Positions 17,401-21,568 of a stretch of 21,568 bases of DNA are shown here, piece by piece. The notes below the pieces were generated by a model. The model had not been told where the DNA came from. It did no database searches and saw only the letters and a program-made list of their open reading frames with translations. Numbering within the stretch: the first letter of the stretch is position 1; each line of letters starts with the position of its first letter. Position numbers and translations under genes: made by a program. Location of the stretch: assembly GCA_046349775.1 (NCBI GenBank), contig JAXMBS010000084.1, positions 1 through 21,568 on the forward strand, in the 5' to 3' direction. Origin of the DNA: JAEUIG01 sp046349775 (GTDB lineage Bacteria > Planctomycetota > Planctomycetia > Planctomycetales > Planctomycetaceae).

Positions 17401-17847
17401 GGCACTGCCGACCGAGGCGCGAAAGTCTTCCAGACTCGGCAGTGCAGCCAGTGCCACAACAGCCGGACGGCGCTCGGGCCGGACCTGTCCGGCGCCGCAG
17501 GCCGTTTTTCACGCGACGACCTGTTTACTGCAATCGCGCTGCCGAACAAGGACGTCTCGCCGCGCTACCAGGCAACGTCAATCATCACCAAAGACGGCCA
17601 GGTTCACAGCGGCATGATCGTCTACGAATCCGTTGACGGACTCGTTCTGCGTAATGCCACCAATCAGACGCTGCGAATCGAGACGGAGGAGATCGAGACG
17701 AAACACACGCTCAACACGTCGCTGATGCCGACGGGATTGCTCAAAGAGCTGAAGCCGGCCGATCTGGCCGATCTGTATGCCTATCTGCGGAGCATCGGCT
17801 CGCAGACGCAGACAGCAAAGACGCAGGAGACGTCGGCGGCGGAATAG
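14455..17847 (+). CDS. Secreted PVC-type propeller/HEAT/CxxCH c-type cytochrome protein
   Basis: The 1130-residue protein has a signal peptide (hydrophobic stretch about 26-41, cleavage likely after LSA before QEP). An N-terminal beta-propeller of the membrane-bound dehydrogenase type follows (about 48-385), with Ca-binding-like loops DTNGDGRAD and RDRNGDDRAD and the segments HGFRNAYDFDF and GPDGSLYIAVGG. Next is a long helical region with HEAT-like repeats (clearest near 475-560). The C-terminal haem domain has C997-S-Q-C-H1001 for covalent haem c, a conserved GPDLSGAAGRFSRDDLFTAI block, and a probable distal ligand M1091 in SLMPTGL. The architecture is characteristic of Planctomycetes and relatives. 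It probably oxidises a sugar or similar substrate in the periplasm and passes electrons to its haem, but the substrate is unknown. Divergent from the antiporter gene. Confidence 0.92.
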   Translation: MRNTMRAGGQTRTSDPLRLVVRPLVASAALLIAAVLSLALPLSAQEPQTVRVPDGFEATLYADDDLAHDIFSLTIDSFGRVVVSGLNYVKILQDTNGDGRADTASNYADGPQSGAQGMYFYGRDLLCSGDQGLLRYRDRNGDDRADGPPDVFLKIKAGGEHDLHAIRKGPDGWWYLIAGNKAGVTAEYATLETSPVKTPHAGAILRLTPDLKKGEIIAHGFRNAYDFDFGAIGDVFTFDSDGEREISLPWYQPTRAYHVLPGSHAGWITENWKRPSTFCDMPPTVAALGRGSPTGVVCYQHTQFPAPFRGALFLLDWTYGRVIAIPLGRAGSTWTGNPIDFMTAVGQYGFAPTDADVGPDGSLYIAVGGRGTRGGVYRVRSTQSPPVELPPVEKQTSPLQKMMLCLQSPQPLSSWSRRRWEPLADAIGGEPFVRAAFEERRAVPERIRAIEILTEKFGGLTTDMAQQLSATTSTDVRARIAWSLGRTQTKQPPAALMSRLLIDPDPLVVRTALEALQGAEPQAFTSLTTPLAQQLGHQDAFVRQMAVRLLALVDEDSYHTIAAAAIPRGWPAAVPVAEGFTLRKPGFNAYAIDIGTRVLSGKNPMPLKYDAARLIEIGLGDLTPDNLSGGAVFEAYTAKIDLAEPERAAALEPFKTKLLSLFPTGDPAVDRELVRILAMLQPDDEALRGRLLAAITPDSHPTDDLHLLIALARLPGPRSELQQKKTGAALLAIDRKVQDRHLRQDLHWNDRLLELYAALAERDPGLPASLLAQPEFGRPAHVQFVSSMPPERFGDAIKLFVGKVRADENYQWDPDVIFLLGASDDPEVRNMLRLRFDDYSLRNAILMTLSQQPSEIDRPLFVEGLEGTPFDVLGQCITALALLPPKAEPREIVALVRSLRRLGFKEQEREFRDQVVELLRLKTGQDFGYELGKEGDPQQPAIDGWSKWVEATYPEEFAAQTGTATENLDDLHALLAQVDWNTGTADRGAKVFQTRQCSQCHNSRTALGPDLSGAAGRFSRDDLFTAIALPNKDVSPRYQATSIITKDGQVHSGMIVYESVDGLVLRNATNQTLRIETEEIETKHTLNTSLMPTGLLKELKPADLADLYAYLRSIGSQTQTAKTQETSAAE

Positions 17848-17906
17848 CGGAAACGCCGGCGTCCTCAGCGATTCTTACCCATCTGGCCTGCACTGCGTGC
17901 GGCCCC

Positions 17907-17912
17907 TATAAT
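17907..17912 (+). promoter_or_regulatory. -10 box (TATAAT) of the probable prfB promoter
   Basis: A perfect TATAAT lies 44 nt before the prfB ATG. The -35 position (17884-17889, TGGCCT) is poor. Transcription would start near 17919, so the leader would consist almost wholly of the heptamer array. Confidence 0.5.
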
Positions 17913-17920
17913 CTCGCTTT

Positions 17921-17955
17921 GACGATCGACCATCCGCCATCGACCATCGATCCTG
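17921..17955 (+). repeat. Five tandem heptamers ending 1 nt before the prfB start codon
   Basis: The units are GACGATC, GACCATC, CGCCATC, GACCATC, GATCCTG, then C and the ATG at 17957. Two units are identical and the rest differ at one to several positions. No Shine-Dalgarno can be found in this leader. The same layout, five heptamers plus 1 nt, precedes the M24 peptidase gene. Confidence 0.65.
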
Positions 17956-17956
17956 C

Positions 17957-19064
17957 ATGAACTCCGAGCTTCGCGACCAGTGCGGCACTCTCCTGGAGCG
18001 GATCGTCCAGCTCAGGGACTCTCTTTGACCACGCCGTCAAACTGTCGCGCGAGGCCGAAATCGCCGCGCTCATGGAAGGGCCAAGCTTCTGGAACAATCA
18101 GGAGCAGGCCCAGAAGTTCGTCGCCGAACTGCGGATCCTGAAAGCGTCCCTCAAGCCGCTTGACGAGCTGAAAAGCGGCGCCGACGATCTGGCTGCGCTC
18201 GTCGAACTGGCCGAAGAGGACGACTCCGGCGAACTCGACGCCGAGGTTCGCACCGCCCTGGCCGACCTGCAGACGAAGCTCGACGCGGCCGAACTCCAGG
18301 CCAGCATGGCGTCCCCGGAAGACGCCGGCAGCGCGTACATGACCATTCAGGCTGGTGAAGGGGGCAACGACGCCGCCGATTTCGCCGAAATGTTGCTGGA
18401 AATGTACATGCGGTGGTGTGAGACCCACGGCTACAAGACGGAAATCATCGACCGCTCCGACGGCGAAGAGGCCGGCATTCGCAACGCCTCCCTGCACATC
18501 AAGGGGGATTACGCGTTCGGCTACCTCAAGGGAGAGACCGGCAACCATCGGCTCGTGAGGATGAGCCCCTTCGACGCGGCCGGACGTCGGCAGACGTCGT
18601 TCGTAGCCGTCGACGTCACGCCCGACCTGGGGGACGAGATCGAGATCGAAATCGACTGGTCGAAGGATGTCCGTGAGGACACGTTCTGCGCCGGCGGCGC
18701 GGGAGGCCAGCACGTCAACAAAACGGCGTCAGCGATCCGGCTCACGCACCTGCCAACGGGCGTCGTCTCGCAGTGCCAGAACGAGCGCAGCCAGCATCAG
18801 AACCGCGCCCTCGCGCGAAAAATGCTCAAGGCGAAGCTGTACCAGATGGAGCAGGACAAGCGCGACGCCGAAATCGCCGCGCGGCGCGGCCAGAAGTCCA
18901 CCATCGGCTTCGGCGGCCAGACAATCCGGCACTACGTCCTGCAGCCGCAGCAGTTCGTGAAGGATGAACGGACGGAACTCAAAACCAGCAACCCGCTGGA
19001 CGTCCTCAAAGGGGAACTCGATCCGTTTATCGAGTCGTACCTGCGGTGGAGTATTGCCAAGTAG
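17957..19064 (+). CDS. prfB: Peptide chain release factor 2, made by programmed +1 frameshift
   Basis: RF2 ends translation at UGA and UAA codons by triggering peptidyl-tRNA hydrolysis. Translation from ATG 17957 runs 23 codons to an in-frame TGA (18026-18028). A +1 slip on CTT continues in the frame opening with GAC at 18027, giving 368 residues, the normal RF2 length. Key motifs: stop-codon recognition tripeptide S203-P204-F205 (SPF, diagnostic of RF2 against RF1) and the catalytic G249-G250-Q251 at 18702-18710. The first ATG inside the second frame (18072) lacks about 38 N-terminal residues and is not a plausible start. The gene is convergent with the M24 peptidase, and its stop codon TAG is the first three bases of a heptamer hairpin. 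Confidence 0.96.
18014..18029 (+). promoter_or_regulatory. prfB programmed +1 frameshift site
   Basis: The elements are an internal Shine-Dalgarno-like AGGGA (18014-18018), 4 nt, the slippery codon CTT (18023-18025), stop TGA (18026-18028), and C at 18029. AGG occupies the same codon position relative to the stop as in E. coli prfB. Low RF2 lets the ribosome slip to TTT and read GAC, which makes RF2 self-regulating. Confidence 0.95.
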
Positions 19065-19140
19065 TGGGTAGCAGATAGTGGGTAGTTGGTAGCGAGACTC
19101 CCCCTTCGGCCTATCCACTACCAACTATCCACTACCCACT
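19062..19140. terminator. Heptamer-built inverted repeat filling the gap between convergent prfB and M24 genes
   Basis: The left arm (19063-19092) and right arm (19111-19140) pair at 25 of 30 positions around an 18-nt loop. Both arms are tandem heptamers: TAGTGGG, TAGCAGA, TAGTGGG, TAGTTGG on the left and CTATCCA, CTACCAA, CTATCCA, CTACCCA on the right. The structure begins in the prfB stop codon and ends on the last base of the M24 stop codon, so it fills the entire gap. A bidirectional terminator is the natural reading, though it lacks a U-tract. Confidence 0.65.
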
Positions 19141-20324
19141 TATTTCAGCAGCGGCAGAATTTCCGTTTGCGCCGGCCCGCCGGTGACGTGCGGTCTGCCC
19201 GCCGCGTCGACGAACACGTTGATTTCGCTGCGGATGCCGAACTCCGGCAGATAGATGCCCGGCTCGATCGAGAAGCACGTCCGCGGCACGAGCCGCCGCT
19301 CGTCGTGCGTCTCCAAGTTGTCCATATTCGCGCCGTTGCCGTGGACTTCGGCACCAATGCTGTGCCCGGTGCGGTGCGCGAATGCCGCTCCATATCCCGC
19401 ACGCTCGATCACGTTCCGCGCCGCGTCATCCACCTGCCAGCCGTGGACTTCGCGACCGGCTGACAATTCTGTCTCGATGTACCGGACCGCCGCGTCGCGC
19501 GCCTCGGCGACAACCGCGAACACCTTGGCGTACTTCTCCGGTACTGATTCGCCGACGTACCCCATCCGAGTCAGGTCGCTGTACACCGACCGCGGCTGAT
19601 CCAGCTTGCACCACTGGTCGATCATCACCAGATCGCCGGCGCGAATCCGGCAGTCCTGGCCGTGTCCCGTTTCGTAATGCGGTGACCCGCTGTGCTCGGC
19701 CCGCGCAACGATCGGCGGGTGATAGGTCGTGCACTTGTTGGTCTCATAGTGCCGCATGATGGCCGCCTGAATCGCCACCTCTTCGACACCTCCGGCCTTG
19801 CGCACGGCGTTCGCGATCACCTTCCACGCCATCTCGAACGCACTCGTCGTGACCTTCTCAGCGGCGAGGTGCATCTGCCACTGGTCGTCGTCCCACGCCG
19901 CTTCAAACATCTGGATCAGATCGCCGGAAGACACGAGTTCCGGCCCGATCGCGCGCACCAGCTCGATCGTCCCCGCATCGACGCGCGACACGTAGGGGTT
20001 CCCGTTCCGCGGCGAATACTCCATCGCGATCGTCTTCGCGGAGTCGACAAGCTGCTTGACGCCCGCTTCCAGCTCCTGCCAGCGCAGATAGATCGTCCGG
20101 TCCCCCGGCAGATGGTCCAGCACGCTGTCCTCAATCCGGTGCACGAGCTTGTGCGGCTGGCCGGTCGCCGGAATCCAGTAGAACCAGCGGCGCGAAGCAG
20201 TAAGCTCTTCGGGAAACTGCGTCACGCGCCGCGCCAGCACATTCAGGCCGCGGAAGTCGTACAGCAGCCAGCCGTCGAGCTTGAGCGTGCGCAAGGCGGA
20301 TTGAACGGCGGAAAGGTCGAACAT
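19140..20324 (-). CDS. M24-family metallopeptidase (Xaa-Pro aminopeptidase/creatinase fold)
   Basis: The 394-residue cytoplasmic protein has an N-terminal creatinase-like domain (about 1-140) and a C-terminal pita-bread catalytic domain (about 150-394). The five metal ligands of the family are all present: D236 (MIDQW), D250 (YSDLTRM), H321 (RTGHSIG), E354 (SIEPGIY) and E367 (RSEINV), with accessory His at H216. It is expected to bind two divalent metal ions and cleave the N-terminal residue before proline, although some members of this fold act on other substrates or have lost activity. There is no signal peptide. ATG 20324 has no Shine-Dalgarno; five heptamers end 1 nt upstream of it. Converges on prfB. 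Confidence 0.9.
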   Translation of the reverse strand: MFDLSAVQSALRTLKLDGWLLYDFRGLNVLARRVTQFPEELTASRRWFYWIPATGQPHKLVHRIEDSVLDHLPGDRTIYLRWQELEAGVKQLVDSAKTIAMEYSPRNGNPYVSRVDAGTIELVRAIGPELVSSGDLIQMFEAAWDDDQWQMHLAAEKVTTSAFEMAWKVIANAVRKAGGVEEVAIQAAIMRHYETNKCTTYHPPIVARAEHSGSPHYETGHGQDCRIRAGDLVMIDQWCKLDQPRSVYSDLTRMGYVGESVPEKYAKVFAVVAEARDAAVRYIETELSAGREVHGWQVDDAARNVIERAGYGAAFAHRTGHSIGAEVHGNGANMDNLETHDERRLVPRTCFSIEPGIYLPEFGIRSEINVFVDAAGRPHVTGGPAQTEILPLLK

Positions 20325-20325
20325 G

Positions 20326-20360
20326 GTTGTCGGTGATCGGTTGTCGGTCGTCAGTTTTCA
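20326..20360 (-). repeat. Five tandem heptamers ending 1 nt before the M24 peptidase start codon
   Basis: On the minus strand the units are TGAAAAC, TGACGAC, CGACAAC, CGATCAC, CGACAAC, then C and the ATG at 20324. Two units are identical. The units resemble those before prfB (CGACCAT, CGATC cores), and the geometry is the same. A possible -10 box (TAAACT, 20369-20374) lies 44 nt from the ATG, the same distance as TATAAT in prfB. Confidence 0.62.
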
Positions 20361-20514
20361 GCACTGCAAGTTTAGCCGCGACTCGCAGGGGAGCGTATCG
20401 ACCGCCAAGTTGAACTTCGCATCGTCGTCGCGAGGTCGAATCATGCACTCACACGGAGCGAGCCGCTGACTCAGGTCTTCGTGTCGGGCGCCCTTGTGAT
20501 GCAGTGAGACCTCC

Positions 20515-20922
20515 TCAGCTTCTGGGCAGGATCTCGACGCCCGTCAATCCGAGATGATGGTCGGTCGACCAGATCTGCCGGACGCGCCGGAGACTCGCGA
20601 AGACGAGACTGGACGCATCGACGTACGTCAGCCGCGAACCGCGGAATCGCTCCAGCATTGCGACACAGGCGGCGTGATGGTCACGGTCGACCTCCAGCAG
20701 CGAAAGCCCGTCCAGTTGTTCCAGCAGCAGCCGGAATCCACGCGCTGATTCTTCTCCATAACGGTGCAGGAACCAGGAGTAAGTTTCGGACACCACCAGC
20801 AGCGACGTCATCCAGCGGGGGCGCGGGCCGCCGAACAGGGCCAGCGCCTGCGAATGCCACTGGTCGCGCTCGTTCATCAGCGCGATGAAGATGCCGCTGT
20901 CGAGAAAGACGGTTGGCCTCAC
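20515..20922 (-). CDS. vapC: PIN-domain ribonuclease toxin (VapC-type)
   Basis: The 135-residue protein has the full acidic quartet of PIN-domain nucleases: D8 (VFLDSGIF), E46 (VVSETYSW), D102 (YVDASSLV) and D121 (STDHHLG). These coordinate Mg2+ or Mn2+ for RNA cleavage; VapC toxins typically cut tRNA or rRNA and halt translation. I chose GTG 20922 because it overlaps the antitoxin stop codon as GTGA, a layout that couples translation, and because the fold starts at VRPTVFLDSG. The frame extends upstream to 21057, but that stretch lies inside the antitoxin gene and shows no PIN sequence. Intact, so probably active. Confidence 0.88.
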   Translation of the reverse strand: MRPTVFLDSGIFIALMNERDQWHSQALALFGGPRPRWMTSLLVVSETYSWFLHRYGEESARGFRLLLEQLDGLSLLEVDRDHHAACVAMLERFRGSRLTYVDASSLVFASLRRVRQIWSTDHHLGLTGVEILPRS

Positions 20923-21146
20923 GGCGAGTCCCGGCCATAAACGATCTGATCGACCGAGGCGCTGTCCGACGGCGCTCCTTTCAGGATTCCGGCGAAGGCC
21001 ATCCAGGGCTTGTCGCTGGGAGCGCGCGCCACCAGTTCGGCCACGCCGCGCCGACAAAGTTCGGACAGCGAGATGCCCTGCTGCGCGGCCACTGCTTTGG
21101 CGCGCTCGTACAGGGCTTCGTCGAACGAGATCTGCGTGCGAATCAT
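20919..21146 (-). CDS. vapB: Ribbon-helix-helix antitoxin (VapB-type)
   Basis: The 75-residue protein has an N-terminal ribbon-helix-helix DNA-binding segment, MIRTQISFDEALYERAKA followed by GISLSELCRRGV (about 1-45). A flexible tail (about 46-75) should wrap the PIN toxin. It precedes the toxin with a 4-nt overlap, the usual antitoxin-first order. It should repress its own promoter through the inverted repeat directly upstream. No Shine-Dalgarno is present; see the promoter entry for a leaderless mRNA prediction. Family by fold and context; the exact VapB subclass is uncertain. Confidence 0.85.
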   Translation of the reverse strand: MIRTQISFDEALYERAKAVAAQQGISLSELCRRGVAELVARAPSDKPWMAFAGILKGAPSDSASVDQIVYGRDSP

Positions 21147-21181
21147 GTTATCACTATATCACAAAGTGATAACACTATCAA
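21147..21181 (-). promoter_or_regulatory. vapBC promoter with overlapping operator
   Basis: On the minus strand TTGATA (21176-21181) and TATAGT (21153-21158) are separated by exactly 17 bp, matching five of six positions each. The -10 box ends 6 nt before the ATG, so the transcript should begin at or beside the start codon. A perfect inverted repeat, GTTATCACT (21147-21155) and AGTGATAAC (21165-21173), covers the -10 box and spacer. A further TATCAC half-site (21157-21162) lies within it. This fits repression by the ribbon-helix-helix antitoxin. Confidence 0.75.
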
Positions 21182-21568
21182 GCCGATGCCAGGATTCCGC
21201 CCAGCACCTCGCCGTGGACGTTCGTCAGCCGTCGGCGGATGCCGTTGTGATAGTACGTCAGCTTCTCGTGCTGGATGCCGAGCAGGTGCAGCACTGTCGC
21301 GTGGAAGTCGTGCCACGGCACCGGGTTTTCCGCGACTTTCCAGCCGATATCGTCCGACGCCCCGTAGGCGATCCCGGGCTTCAGTCCCGCGCCTGCCAGC
21401 CACAGGCTGAATGCGTACTTGTTGTGGTCCCGACCCGCTCCGACAACGTCGGCCGCCGACTGCGTGAACGGCGTGCGGCCGAACTCAGTCGTGAACAGCA
21501 CCAGCGTGTCCTCCAGCATCCCGCGCTGTTTCAGGTCTGCCAGCAGCGCGGCGACCGGCTGGTCAATC
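21178..21568 (-). CDS. DUF1501 protein, C-terminal part only
   Basis: The visible 129 residues end a DUF1501 (sulfatase-related) protein, recognised by VLFTTEFGRTPF, the GRDHNKYAFSLWLAGAGLKPG block, and the closing segment with WHDFHATVLHLLGI and YYHNGIRRRLTNVHGEV. The gene starts beyond the right edge of the window. DUF1501 genes are very numerous in Planctomycetes, usually beside DUF1549/DUF1553 cytochrome-like genes, and the proteins are normally Tat-exported; their reaction is not established. Its stop codon (21178-21180) overlaps the -35 box of the vapBC promoter. Confidence 0.88.
   Translation of the reverse strand, partial: IDQPVAALLADLKQRGMLEDTLVLFTTEFGRTPFTQSAADVVGAGRDHNKYAFSLWLAGAGLKPGIAYGASDDIGWKVAENPVPWHDFHATVLHLLGIQHEKLTYYHNGIRRRLTNVHGEVLGGILASA

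Noticed and set aside
17921..17955. CRISPR-like repeats upstream of prfB and the M24 gene
   Set aside because: The units are 7 bp, contiguous and degenerate, with no spacers and no cas genes nearby.
18026..18028. In-frame stop in prfB suggesting a pseudogene
   Set aside because: It lies in the known prfB programmed +1 frameshift context, and the downstream frame gives a full-length RF2 with SPF and GGQ intact.
20923..21057. Upstream extension of the PIN toxin to 180 residues
   Set aside because: The extra stretch lies wholly within the antitoxin gene and has no PIN sequence; the GTGA overlap at 20919-20922 gives a natural start.

Overview
The window is GC-rich DNA that looks chromosomal and most likely comes from a planctomycete (PVC group). 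Four things point there: a giant secreted propeller/HEAT/CxxCH-haem protein of the PVC type, a DUF1501 protein, two membrane-anchored Ser/Thr kinases of planctomycete layout, and Tat-exported Gfo/Idh/MocA and deacetylase proteins. I see no rRNA, tRNA, CRISPR array, transposase or phage gene.

Left third (1-7434): the 3' part of comEC (+) converges on a two-gene unit read leftwards. That unit is a membrane-spanning Ser/Thr kinase whose C-terminal half carries four copies of a beta module and a caspase-like domain without its catalytic dyad, followed 41 bp later by a Tat-exported polysaccharide deacetylase. Divergent from the kinase is a secreted six-bladed NHL propeller protein.

Middle (7435-10555): three unrelated genes in a row are each interrupted by many small frameshifts: a leucine-rich-repeat protein, a DJ-1/PfpI protein and a Gfo/Idh/MocA oxidoreductase. 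The damage stops abruptly near 9780. The coding signal inside the fragments is well preserved, so a stretch of poor-quality sequence is at least as likely as true gene decay.

Right-middle (10564-17847): leftwards, a cation:proton antiporter with a His-containing N-terminal extension and a large insert, then a tail-anchored kinase-FHA protein. Rightwards, a 1130-residue secreted propeller/HEAT/cytochrome c protein.

Right end (17848-21568): prfB (release factor 2) with its programmed +1 frameshift converges on an M24 metallopeptidase. Tandem 7-bp repeats lie immediately before both start codons and fill the gap between the two genes. A fourth 7-bp array lies upstream of the kinase-pseudocaspase gene. 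A vapBC-type toxin-antitoxin pair follows, with a compact promoter/operator that predicts a leaderless mRNA, then the 3' end of a DUF1501 gene that leaves the window.

Most genes are single housekeeping, envelope or signalling units rather than one pathway. The clearest candidate for something new is the kinase-beta repeat-pseudocaspase-EF-hand protein; the heptamer arrays around prfB and the M24 gene come second. Gaps not listed separately (7435-7625, 17848-17906, 20361-20514) hold nothing I recognise. No gene-free stretch exceeds 300 bases.
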